Assembly (NCBI GenBank): GCA_033439685.1
Contig: JAUEDM010000007.1
Coordinates: forward strand, 1,054,001-1,118,000
Length of the DNA stretch: 64,000 nt
Direction: 5' to 3'
Source of the DNA: Apodospora peruviana
Lineage: Eukaryota; Ascomycota; Sordariomycetes; Sordariales; Lasiosphaeriaceae
Part shown: positions 34,698 to 46,249 of the stretch, in pieces
Layout of the letters: each line of letters opens with the position of its first letter
Position numbering within the stretch: the first letter of the stretch is position 1
The notes under the pieces: generated by a model
What the model was told of the DNA's origin: nothing
Databases searched by the model: none
Seen by the model: only the letters and a program-made list of their open reading frames with translations
Translations under genes and position numbers: made by a program

Positions 34698-35197
34698 AAA
34701 GCTGAAGAGAGGGAGATGGATTTCGTCTCCTTAGTCCGGGTATGATAGATAGCCCGAGAAACATACAAACTTGAGGTTTGGTTGCTTGCTGTGCTTTTGA
34801 TTTGTGGGCATAGCTAGCGAATGGCTCGGTTCCCCAGCGTCCTTTGACAATGGAGGTGGTCTCGGAAATCACCAGTGGCTTTTCGCATCTTCTTGGTGCT
34901 TTTTGTCTTCAAATACTGCGAGTGCACAGAATCTTGAGTTTATGTGCTTACGTTATTTTATCTCCCACCGGTCTATCCGTGTTCAAAATGAGTACTTTGG
35001 TGCAATTTACAGGAAGATATTGACGAAATGATTGGTATTAAGTAAGGACCCCGCCGGCCTTCATCCTCTTCAGACATATTCCTTACAAAGAGAAAACATA
35101 ATGAGTGAATGCCTGTCAGGTTCGCAGGCTACAAGCCGATGTGTACTTACCTCTTGTCAGTTCCCAACATCCAGAACCCCAATCGAACAGAACAAGC
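34698..35197. other. Convergent intergenic spacer
   Basis: Between the APH relic and the 3' end of the caspase-like gene. Nothing recognised. Confidence 0.45.
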
Positions 35198-38100
35198 CTA
35201 ATCGCGATCGTAGAACGGCAGAGCCGCAGACTCGCCCATACGGTTCTCTTCATCCCCATCAACCCCTGAGAGTGGCGAGTAATGCGACCCACGTCCGCGC
35301 GAGCGTCGTTTCGGCCAAACATTCCCGATTCTCCCTCCACTAACATCCCCGCCAGGAGCAAGAGCACGCGGCCACTGAATCAAACGCCAAAGATACGCAA
35401 AGATATCCTCCGATCTCTCGGTGGCCGCATTCCAGTTCAACATGGCCAAAAAGAGCGCGGTGGTAAGGCCGGCCATTCCCGCGGAACCGGTCAGGTAGCG
35501 AGTGGGATTAGGTTTTACGACGATAATCTCCGGCACATTGGAGATAAGTGCCATTAGGGCGAATGGAAGGAAGGCCAGACCGGTTGTGACGAGGACGTTG
35601 GTCTTTTCTCCATTTTTGTTGTTGTCCAGGGTAAGGAACTAGATAGACATCTACATGTGAGAACGCGAGTGGATTTTGGTGATTGGGGTCTGTGGTGAAC
35701 TGACCGTTGCTGTAAAGCTTTTTAAGATGTCCGTCTGCCGACTCAAGAACTCTCCCAGAATACGAAGCTCGCGAATGTCATTCTCGATGTTCTTCACCAT
35801 CAATGCCGCCCGCAATCCTGTGCCGCTGCTTGCTGGATCATCTTCTAGCTCGAAATAAGAGAGGTCGCTCTCCTGGAATCTCTCCCAGGTCGTGACAGTG
35901 GCGGATAGGCCCTGGAGCAACTCGTCCAGAAGCTGAACAATCTGAGGGGAGTCTCTCCACACCGTCTTCCGGTTAGTACCTTTGACATTTCTTGTCTAGA
36001 GCCGGTTAGTCATTTGCCGCACTTGTGTAAACATGCGAGAACGTACAAAAGGTTTGATCTTCTTCGTCAAGTTGAGTACAGTATTGTGCCATTCATCCTT
36101 AACCTCACTGACACTTGACTCCAGGACGCGCAGGAAGTAATCTCTCGCTGTCCAGATCGGCGTGTCCGAAGCGTGGCGGCCTCCAGTTAAAGGGTCCATG
36201 TCAGGCTCTCCCTCAGTTGGTTCATATAAGTGGACGTCGTGTTTGACATTGTTACCACCGTCATGGTAGGTATCGAAAAATCCATAGGCTGTCCAGAACC
36301 GATCGGCTATACCAGTGACCACGCAAGAGATCTGGGCCTCGTATACAAATGTGTTGTGGCGTCCCGCAGGTTTCTCCAAGAAACTCAGGTCCTTGCGGCT
36401 TCGCAGTGGCCGCATATCGGTCCCGGGCCTTGTGTCAACTGAATCCCCAGCACCACTTCTCCAGGCAAAGAACGGTAGATGGAAAGAAAGCTCAAAAGAC
36501 AGAGACCTGGAAGACTGTTTTTAAAGACGTTAGCTTGGGAAAGGTAGTGAGGGGTTTTGGGCTGGCATACTTGTATTCTTACGTCCATTCCAGGCTGGAA
36601 GGTGATATACTTGTAGACAAAGTCCCGCAAAGCGAACGCTTGGTTTTGTGAGGCTGTAGAGACAATTGCCAACAAGCTCATCGCGTCAGGGTTTGTGATG
36701 TGTCTGGTGTGAATATTGTGTTAGACTGTGTCTGGACAAGCATGATTTGGAGAGACTTGCATCAGTCGCCGTCTGACAGGTGAATATTCATCTTCAGCAT
36801 CGGTCTGAGTCAATGACTCTGGGCGTTCCTGTGAGAAAAGTTAGTAATCGTGCAATGACAAAGTGGACATCATACGCACGGATTTCTTTGACAAGACATC
36901 ATACAAGTTTTGCGGGCCAAGTATCCTCGCTCTGCCTGACGAAGTGGAATCTACGTCCAGCCACCTGTCGTCGACAATTGTGCTGGGCATAGAAAATGTC
37001 TGTTCTTGTTGCTCGAGCAGCAGTTCAAAGCTTGCTGTTGAACAGAATGAGTTGATCTCCTCGCAAATATACATCTTCGATGGGTCACCGACGTCTCCCG
37101 TGAAAGCTTTGATGATCTTCTCGGACTTGCTCGTTCTGGTGTCATATTGGTACTCGCTCAAGTCAAGACAATAAGATTGGTCTTCCATCATGTATACACG
37201 TTTGTGGGGGGAATCGAAACTTTCTGGCCACAGGTGCTGACCAGTTTGACAGACCCCGGGGTCCTTTCTAGGACGTGCGACGGTTGAAAGTCTACCAGGA
37301 GAAGATTCGACATCCCCTGCTGCAGATGGGTTCTTTTCCTGCACAGTATCCTCTTGCATCGAGAAGGTATCCAAGGCTGGTCCGAGGCGGCGCTTGAAGT
37401 CGGGAAGGTGGCTCTTTCCGGTGACGTAGCCCACAAATGAAATTGCAGGCGATGATGGCAGCATGTCCCAAACGACAAGAGGCAGTCTGAGAAGAAGTAA
37501 AGTGGAGAAGCTCGGGTATATATCTGTGATCCGAATGCCTTGAGCGCCTGGTGGTGCCCTCAGAAGCCATTCCTTCCACTGGTCGACATTCAAACGGTGG
37601 TCGCGCAGTCGACATGTCACCAGAATTTCGGGTCCAATAGGGTCCTTCTCTTTGGCTTGTTGTTGTAGCGGGTTCAAGAACACAAAGGGCTCGCCTGGTT
37701 CGCTCGATACTGGAGCTGGAAGAGGAGACAAGACGATGGTTCGTGGTTTCTTGGAGAGAAAGCAATAAATCGGCGTTCTCCTGCGAGGAAGTTCGAAGAC
37801 AGGCTGCCCAGTATTGGCGTCAAGATGAACAACCGAGCGTGTATTGTCGGTGAAATAAACACTTGGCTGCCAGGTCTGCAAGCGATTGATGAGCCTCCTA
37901 TGAAGTTCAACCACAGAAGGCCACTCTTTCGTATGGGCGGCGTAAGCAAGTTCCTGAACCAGCGAGGTCGTAAAAGAATGCCGGCCTACTTCAGGGGTAA
38001 TTGACTCGAAACCGCATGCTGCAAGTGTTTCGATGACCCCTTTGCCGGTTGATGCCTCGCCAGCTTGGATTGCATGGCAACAGTCGGGAAGGAAGAGGAC

Positions 38101-38577
38101 ATCGCAGTCAATCTCGGCCAGAAGTGAATGAACAATAGACGATTGCACTGATGGTGAGCTTCGGCTCCGATTAGCCACCCACACCGGGGATCCACCAGCT
38201 TGTTCGTTTGGGCGAGCGTGTCCGCCGTAGTAAAAGATCAAAAGGTTTCCCTCCCGCCCGTAAGTGTCAATGAGGTCGGCAATCTTTCGTGATAGTTCGA
38301 TTGCTGGCCGTCTGGAGGGAATTTTCCAGCTCTCGACGTCGTAGTTGTACAGCCCCTGAAAGATGGACGACAGCGCCTGCGTCTCGGACTCAACACCAAG
38401 GTCATCCTTTTCCCAGCTCATCAACAGCACCTTCACCCTCGTATAGGTTGCTGATGGTCTCTCTGGCCATGTCGCCTCCACTGCATCGTTGAGTTGTGAG
38501 ACAAGATGGGAGAAAGTGGGGATGTGATAAGCCGCCGCGGAAGTGTCGTGCGTTGTCGTCGTTACTGTGGGATCCAT
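35198..38577 (-). CDS. Caspase-like (C14) protein with C-terminal membrane module
   Basis: Exons on the minus strand: 38577-36880, 36828-36757, 36703-36583, 36514-36047, 35995-35705, 35638-35198. The first exon encodes a peptidase C14-like domain: VKVLLMSWEKDDLGV, His about 120 in YYGGHARP, and a nucleophile Cys about 167 in FLPDCCHA. Later exons carry a helical region (VWRDSPQIVQLLDELLQGL). The end has two hydrophobic helices (LVTTGLAFLPFALMALIS and YLTGSAGMAGLTTALFLAM), then a basic tail, a layout like CorA-type C termini. Five of six joins keep phase with good splice sites. The join 36757/36703 does not: it is off by one base, so either a splice site is missed, a base is wrong, or two genes or a pseudogene lie here. 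An upstream hydrophobic stretch in the same frame could give a longer start. Caspase-like proteins act in cell death; that role is inferred. Confidence 0.6.
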
Positions 38578-39730
38578 TGTAGTCGGAATTGAAGGCTGTG
38601 GTAGATTAGTTTGTGTAGTTAGAAGTGCGATAAATATTATCAAGGTGAGAAGGATCATAGCTATTGCTGAAGCAGATAGTACGGCTTTCCGTTGTCGAAT
38701 CTCCTTCAAAATCCGAACATTGGTATTCGGGGTTGCTGGTGTTTGTATTCATCGCCGGAGTCAGAGCCTGATTCTGCCAACGAAGCCTGGGAAGATGCTT
38801 CGTGATTGGTGCGGAGGAAATAAATCCATGATTGGACGTCGTTGACTCGAAATCTGCTGGCAGGAAGTGGAGTGAATGTTGGGCAATTGGGCTCCTGTCC
38901 TTAGGTGCCTGTCGAACTGTTGTTTGGACGTCAACATCTCTGCAGCCGGCAGGGAGTGGATGTGAAGCGCAACGGCCCAACGGCTTGAAGCTCGGCGGTC
39001 AATTCTTCAGGTGACCGAAGCGACTGGAGGCCTATGATCATGATGCGTCATGGTGCTTGCCGTTGTTTCGAGGCGTACCTGCATGTCTGGAGCAATGGAG
39101 CGGGTGTCTCTTGCCAGTTTAATCTTCTGAACAGATTCGGTTGGTCGAACCTGCAGCAACGAGGCGATCGCGTTGTGAGTAATCTCAGCTTGCCACGGAA
39201 GCAGCAATGGACTGACAGCCGGTACAGTCTACCGGGCCGCTCTCTGACTGGCTGCCCTGGAACAAGTTCCACTCTCATTCTACATCTGCTAATCCTCAGC
39301 AGTTGATCGGGCTCTTGCTCCTGAAGGTTCAATTCCGACCCAATGTTTTCCATTGTCTGCCTGCACGGCTCGACGATTCCATCTTAAACGGCGGTGTTCT
39401 CCTCGGACCGCACTGGCAAACAAGAGAGATGAGACGGCCTTCTCCCCACTGCAAGACAATTAGCTGGTCTGAGAAACGACGAATTTGACCGACTGGCTGA
39501 CACCATTCGCGAGACGCTTAGTGAAAGTGCTGAAACTGCATGCGCCCTCTTTAAAGCGATGAGCTTCCTAGCAGTCAGGATCGCGCGTCTTCTTGGTCCC
39601 CCCACGCCAACGAGCCGGACAATCCCAGCACCAAAACATTATCACGATATAAAACAACTGAAAAAGAAGAGGAGGAAGGAGGGAGTTACCACGTTTACGT
39701 TATTTTATTTTGCTTTTAGCCTTCGACCAA
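38578..39730. other. Upstream region of the caspase-like gene
   Basis: The first about 130 bp continues the caspase frame without an ATG at its far end; it encodes a hydrophobic stretch that could be a membrane anchor if an in-frame ATG near 38660 is used. The rest shows nothing recognisable. Confidence 0.4.
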
Positions 39731-40168
39731 ATGGCCCCTGGGTCCGAGCGAACCGACACAAGCAGTGAGATGCACCTTGACGAGCCCTCTTCGGCGTCCA
39801 AACAGCCCGAAACACAGGCGGTAGCACGGCAAGCCTTGTCATCACCTACACCTCAAAAAGTCGCGCTGCCAGTGAGTTTTACCATTCTTTCACCTTGATG
39901 CATCCCGCCCCACGTTCCCACCACCATCCTCCGATCAGCCTCATATCGCCGCCTCACCTGCCCTATCCGCCTCAGCTTGTTGACAGGCAAGCTCTCAATC
40001 CAGCCAGCCCGACAAAAACCCCATAGACTGTGGACATGTTGCAAGTGCGGTCAGAACAAAATCGGACTCGCTATACAAAAATGTACATTCTGCCACATCC
40101 CGAGATGTGCGCACTGCCGGATCGACAAAATACCTGGCTCCTGCAACAACGCCGACACAGTACCTTAA
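39731..40168 (+). pseudogene. Small cysteine-motif (zinc-finger-like) gene or relic
   Basis: ATG 39731 opens 47 codons ending at a good GTGAGT donor (39872). After an AG at about 39986, a frame ending at 40168 reads WTCCKCGQNKIG, CTFCHIPRCAHC. This C-x2-C, C-x2-C, C-x2-C pattern is typical of small fungal zinc-binding proteins with a WxCCxC start. The exon phases do not match at this junction, so this is either a decayed gene or an unresolved splice. Low certainty. Confidence 0.35.
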
Positions 40169-41210
40169 GACAGCAGCTTGGATTTATTTTACGGTCGTTG
40201 ACCGACAGCGTTTATATGTGAGTAACACCAAAGCCTCATATCAGTCGCATAGGTTGCTAATCAGACACCCATTAGAAAACACACATAATGCCGAGGCATG
40301 ACTTCCTCCACGACAAAAAGGAGTCATGTGGACGTGTTTGCTCGCCGCGGCCAAACAGCCCAGGCATGAACTGTCCATATACGTTCTCCAGACTGCTCGG
40401 TACCTTCTTACTCGGATTCTACGAGCTTTCTGTCGCCAGCCGACCTTCCAAGATGGCTATGGCATGCCACCCGCGTTTTGGATGTCGCGGCAGCAATTTT
40501 CTTCGTGTTTGAGACCCAAACAACCACATGGGGGAGGTCTTTTCTTCTGTTCTTTCACATCTCTTGAATGTAAATATCACGCATCAAGTCAACCGGCTGA
40601 TGAGCGTTATCGGCTGGATCTCGGGTATTAAGGAGGCGGAGACAGGAGTTGGCGCCAGGGTTGCACAATTCAGGTACCTACTTTTTGGCTCCTGATCTGA
40701 TAATCACTATCATAACGAAAACCGCAATCGTCGTCGTGGTCGCAACTTGTGACGATGAGAACGAGCCATGCATGGCAGAGTGCTGAAAGTAGAACGAACA
40801 ACTCGAAGGAGCCTAAGACGCTAGAAACCGTGCAAAAGTTGTCTTCCGTAGATACTCTGGCACCTATCCATGGGGGCAGTGTCCGAACACAGCCACCACC
40901 AGAGGGTTTGCCAGATGTGTGATGGAGGGTTTGGAAGTGCTTCTACCATGCAAGACGGGCAGTTCCGGTTGGCTTCTGCATGCTAAGGTGAAACGGCAAG
41001 GCACACTTCAGGTTCGAAATGCCCAGGCTGTAGTTTAAGCTTCACCGAGTCTTATCTTGATAAGTCTGTAAAGAGCATTCACGCAAGCTGTAACGACCTA
41101 CAGCAACCCGACACCCCAACCTGACATTCTCCCGCAGCATTGCGCGCATTCTCTGGTGAAATGCAATAGTCCAATAGTCATGTCAGCAATACATATACAT
41201 GTGAAATGAA
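40169..41210. other. Intergenic, nothing recognised
   Basis: Only short frames. The last part probably holds the promoter of the decayed NLR gene. Confidence 0.4.
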
Positions 41211-44139
41211 ATGGACCCGATATCGCTATCTCTGAGAATCGGGGGAATCCCCCCCCTCGTCGCCACCATTCTGCGCCACGCCAAAAAATATCACGACGAC
41301 GTGAGAGGGGCGCGAGAATCGATCGCCCTTCTGATAACCGAACTAAACCTGTTGGAGACCGCTCTCTCAGGTCTACAACCATTCCTCTCCGATGGCAGCC
41401 GTAGCAGCAACAGCAATGAACAGCTCGCCGGGCTGCAGTTGGACCAGTCCTCTGCTCTGCTCACCTGCTCGGCCGCATGTTTAGCAAAACTCGACATCCT
41501 CGCCCGCAAGCTCCATATCGGCCAAGAAGCTGCAACTGGGGACGGACGCCGTGCGCGTGTCCGTCACCTGTTCTGGCCTCTAAGTGAGAGCGAGCACAAA
41601 AAGACGATGCAGGAACTGCGCGACTTCACCCTGTGGATCCAGTTTTCTCTTTCAGTGGGCGGGATCCGGTTGCTTTCGCAGTTCTCGGAGAGCATGATGC
41701 AGGTCATGCGCCAACAGTTTGATCAGTTAGACATGTTGCGCAGCGTCGGGGAGACGACGTCGCAAGTACACGCGGCTGTTCAGGACCAGGCACGCATCAT
41801 GGAGAGCAAGAGAGAGGCTGAAGAGAGAGAAAAATCCTCGACTGGATTTCCACGACCATCAGCGACATGATGCCGTGAGGGCTTTGCGGGTGAACAACAC
41901 CGGCGGATGGCTGTTGCGCAGCCACGAGTACCTGCGCTGGGGTACTGGAGGCACTGAAAATGACCAAGGAGCGAACGTGCTTTGGTGCTTTGGTGCTTTG
42001 GTGCTTTGGTGGTCCAGGTACAGGGAAAACAGTACTTGCGTATGTCGAGGCTCAATCCCTGCGCTGCTCTTGCTCCGCGATGCATTGCTTACCATCATTT
42101 CCGCTTTAGATCCGTTATTATTGATCACCTCCTAGACACCGGTTGTCCAGTTACGTTCGTCTACTTTGACTACCAGAACCAGACTTCGCAGGCGGCGCTA
42201 ACCATGCTGTCTTCGGTCCTTCGACAAATCGTCAGCACGCTGGACAAGATTCCCGAGTGTGTTAAGAACATCTGTGGGACGCAGGACGGAGAAAAAGGCC
42301 GCCTAATATTGAAGAGGTCCAGCAGCTGATCTTGGCTATTGTTGAACCATCCAACCCTCTATACGCTGTGATCGATGCCATCGACGAATGCGCCCCGCCT
42401 CAGAGGAGGGCCTTCTCGATGCCATGGCAAGTTTGACACGTCTCGGGGCCCTCCGTGCTCTCTTAACCGGGCGTCCACACATTCAAGACGATATTACCAG
42501 GCACTTCCAGCAGTTCCTGCAGCTCGAGATTCGGGCCGGGGAGGACGACCTGCGCGAATACGTCTATCATGAACTCGACCGCTATGGCGTCTGTGATAAC
42601 ATCGACGACAGATTCACGCCGGAAAATTGCTGACAGACTCATCGCAAATTCACGAGGCATGTTTCTGCTTTCCGTTCTTCAGCTTCGCACTGTTGTCGAC
42701 GCACCGACCATCGGAGAGATGCAGGAAATACTCGCAGCTCTCTATAACAGCCCGTCGCAAGCCTATCTCACCACACTGTCGCGTGTCCAGAATCTCCCGG
42801 GCAGCCGCTCCAAACTTGGAATGTCCATTCTTCAATGGGTGTGCTACTCCGAAAGGCCACTGGAATTCCAAGAACTGCGCGATATCCTCTCCATCCAGGA
42901 TGGCCAGACGAAAAGAGACGACCGATACAAGCCCTCCTTGACGGTGATTTTAGAGTGTTACCAGGGGCTGGTCCTCGTGGACAAGGAATCGAAAACCGGC
43001 AGGCTAGCACATTACACGGTACAAGAGTACTTGATAGCCAACGAGAGCATCCTGTTCCGCGCAGACATTTGGATTTGGCACTGAAGTGTCTCGAGTATCT
43101 GAGCCTGGACGTATTCCAATTATCCGGTCCCCTGGATTCCTGGTGGGGAATCCAGAAACGCATCGACGATTATCCCTGCCTACCCTATGCGGCTTGTAAC
43201 TGGCACGCCCACGTCAGGAAGTTGGACGCCGATCATCATTTGGAGGCGGAGGAAGTCATTATGCTTTTTCTGAGCTCGCAGACCCTCAGAGGCACCACGG
43301 AGCAGATCTCGTCGTGCTCCGAGGGTTACGGTTGGCAATACTGCCAGTCGGAGGAATGTCTTACCATAACAGGCCTGCATTTAGCTTGCTGGGGTGGCCT
43401 CGAAAAGATCGTGGCGAAGCTTTTGGCAGAGAACAGCTGCCCCTCTGTCGTGAACGCTCGCTCGTATATTGGTAGCACTCCCATTGCGTACGCAGCCGGC
43501 CCAGGTTACGAGAAGATCGTACAGATATTGCTCGCTCACGAATCTGATCCATACATTGAGAATACTTACGGTAACGCAATGCACTGCACCGCGGAGGCCG
43601 GACGAGTCGACGTTATACGCGTGCTTGTCCAACAGGCCGGCATGGCGCCCGGCTTGGACCAGCAATACAGCCGACTCCCAGTCGAGTGCACCCTCGACCA
43701 CGACCACGCCGAAGCATTTCGGACCTTGATAGACCTTGGTGCTTCGGTGCACGAATCGTGGGAGAGGACTACCAACAGCGGTCTGAATGGCCACGGCGAT
43801 GGTACGCACGAGCTAGGAATGACATTTCTGCACCTGGCTGCCCAAAACGGCGCGGCGAATGTCATCAATGTCATTATAGAAGAGAATTTGATGCCGGATG
43901 ACATTGATGCGAGATGTGCGCATGGTACGACCGCGTTGCATCTCGCTGCGGGCCAGAGCCGTATTGAGGCCATGATTGCTCTTCTGGAGGCGGGTGCTGA
44001 TGAGTGTGCTGATGACGACTGCGGTCGGACGCCGTTAGATTATTTGCCCAAATATTTCTTGGACTGGACGAGTTGGGGGGGAGTCTCTGTACGAGTAAGT
44101 ACCTACTTTACCTACCTTTTCCGCCCCTTGTTCAAATGA
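41211..44139 (+). pseudogene. NLR pseudogene: HeLo-like/fungal N-terminal domain - NACHT - ankyrin
   Basis: ATG 41211 begins MDPISLSLRIGGIPPLVATI, the standard start of the helical N-terminal domain of many fungal NLRs. Frame changes near 41830 and 41865 lead to WISTTISD, then HDAVRALRV and GWLLRSHEYLRW. The NACHT P-loop GGPGTGKTVLA is out of frame with what precedes it because of an 8-bp repeat expansion (41977-42008). A normal intron follows (donor after GTACTTGC near 42037, acceptor near 42107), then SVIIDHLLDTG, CPVTFVYFDYQNQTS, VIDAIDEC. More one-base shifts occur near 42300, 42395, 42615 and 43075. The C terminus (about 43370-44100) has ankyrin repeats such as TGLHLACWGGLEKIV and TTALHLAAGQSR. 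At least six lesions make it non-functional as read. Confidence 0.85.
41977..42008 (+). repeat. Four tandem copies of GTGCTTTG inside the P-loop-coding region
   Basis: Exact 8-bp units at 41977, 41985, 41993 and 42001. With two units the reading would pass in frame through VLWCFGGPGTGKT; with four, 16 extra bases throw the P-loop out of frame. Confidence 0.9.
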
Positions 44140-46249
44140 AAATTGACCAACCCCGTCTCATTTTCCCAGCTCGCTTCATCCCCATTGAACTTGGTCAGGG
44201 AAAGACGTCCGATTAAGCTTTCAAGATTGTCAGGGTTCATGTGTTAGACGGGATTGTTCGTGTGGCTTGGCGGACATCGGCAATCCGGGTCATGTCTTTA
44301 TCCAGATCGCGAGGGGTTGAAAATATATTGGACGATCCTTTGACCCTGCGTGCCGGTCAGTCGGTCTGTGACGATTCATAATACGTCCCCGGCCAACCCT
44401 GGCCAGTGTTTTTGTCCGTTTGAACCGAATCGCGCGTGCAATCCGAATGCGCCCCGGGTTTGACAAAGCGGGTTGATATTGTCGGGTGAAGTTACACACC
44501 GTGAGGTGCTTTCAAAGCATGAAATTTCCACAAAGTGGTACGACAAATCTGCAAGAGGTTCGCATTGTTGTTTTATTTTGTATACGTAAGCCAAACGGCA
44601 TGCTGATGCTCCGTCGGTATGAGTCGTTGAGTCCCGTGAGCGATGGATTAGTCGAGATAAAGTCCGACGACGGTCTGTAGTTGGGGCTTGGTCATGCAAC
44701 AACTATTCTATTGTCGGCCGACAGGTCCGGTAGGATCTTATCCTCGGCCCGTGAGATCTGACAAAGGGGTATGGAACGCTGCAAAGATGTTGTTGGTTCT
44801 TGGTGCCTAGCTAAAGACGGTGGTGTCGGTCAGTGATTATTTTCAGGTTCAGACACTATTACGGAGAGCACTCATGTATAATTCGGCGTCCAGCTGCAGT
44901 TCAGGCCCACGGTTTCCGCCAGCTGTCAGCCAACAGTTCTGAGACTGAACCTGAGGAGTCAGTGAGTCGAACACTGCGTCAGGCGTTTGCGGGTATGTTC
45001 CCAGCTCATGGCGAAAATGATTGCAGCAAAGGCCGGGGAGGCCGGGTACCTGACACCCAGCTGGGGACCGAGGTGAAAGAAGGTGGTCCGAAGGTGTCGC
45101 ATATTGATCATTGCGGCAGGAACGGTTGTCAAAAATCTCCGGTGGGACAAGTCTCACCTGCCGGGTTGACGTGTGCATGCACGGTGCTGTCAAAACGGGT
45201 GGTTGTGGTCTTGTGGAACCTCGCACAAGCCTCTGTTAAGGATAAAGAGTTCAGGAGGCGACCTTGCTGGGCAAAACGCGAGTTCGACTAACAGCGAGTC
45301 TTGTCGATGCCCAAACGTCAATCCCCACACAAGACCCTCTTCGCGGTTTTGCTGCCTTCCATCTTGGCCAACACTAACAGCAACACAGGAAGGACCCCAA
45401 GACCCTCTTTCCAGTTTCCACACGAGAATGGTCGAGTGAGAACAGCACAAACAGAAGGCGCCTGCCCGCCAAGTAGTATAGAACTCATCTGTGCTTCTGT
45501 CTTTGGTTACCTAACTGCCTAATAAGGTCCAGTCGGTTAGCCTACAGAACGCGATCGGGATTCGGGAAACTCCTTCTCAGAAAGGGATAAAATGCACTTG
45601 GAGATCAAGGATCGACTGGTTGGCAGTATCTCCGTACCTCGATGATCCGGCGCCACAAGATGCACCACCACGGCAGCTTCCACCGAGCATCCCTGGCACC
45701 CCGGCCCCTTGCCCTGCATCACATCGTCCATTCAGGAAATGGAGCGACACTTTCATCGGCCTTCCCCAGAAAGCCGCATAGGCCCGGCCGCTCTGCATTT
45801 TGTATAATATGATGGTCTGCAGTGCATTGCCAAGCCGAGAACCAGTAGGGCCGAACACCTGGCACCGATTGCCAGCGAGCATGCTTGATCGTCACTGGCT
45901 AGCAATATCAAGAGATGCTGACCCGAAGCCCCGACGGGAAGTCAGGCCATCACCCATCGGCGTTCAATCCTCAGGGCATGTCTTGTACCTTACCCAGGGA
46001 TATCGACGCAATGCACCACCAATGATCTCTCAGACAAGACCCGCGCCTGATGCAAACAGCTGTCTCAACCCCGACATCATCCCCCATCCTGCGGTTGTTT
46101 CCTTTAGTCCCGTATCGCGGGTTATAACGGATTGGGGTCCCACGTCTCAGTCAGTATCTGATCGTTGCTGCCAAGCTACTCCGGGTAGCGCTCCTTCAGC
46201 GGCTCCAAATATCCAGAACAACAAGCCGGTGAGACCGTGAGACTGAAAG
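44140..46249. other. 2.1-kb intergenic region, nothing recognised
   Basis: Frames of 100-150 codons exist on both strands, but none resembles a known family or has plausible gene structure. The right part is the promoter region of the MFS gene. Confidence 0.45.

Noticed and set aside
38578..38709. Caspase-like gene starting at the far end of its open frame (38709)
   Set aside because: The frame begins with TTG; ATG 38577 gives a normal caspase-like N terminus, although an intermediate ATG with a membrane helix remains possible.
44376..45291. Several 100-150-codon frames between the NLR relic and the MFS gene
   Set aside because: No conserved motifs; frames overlap on both strands.
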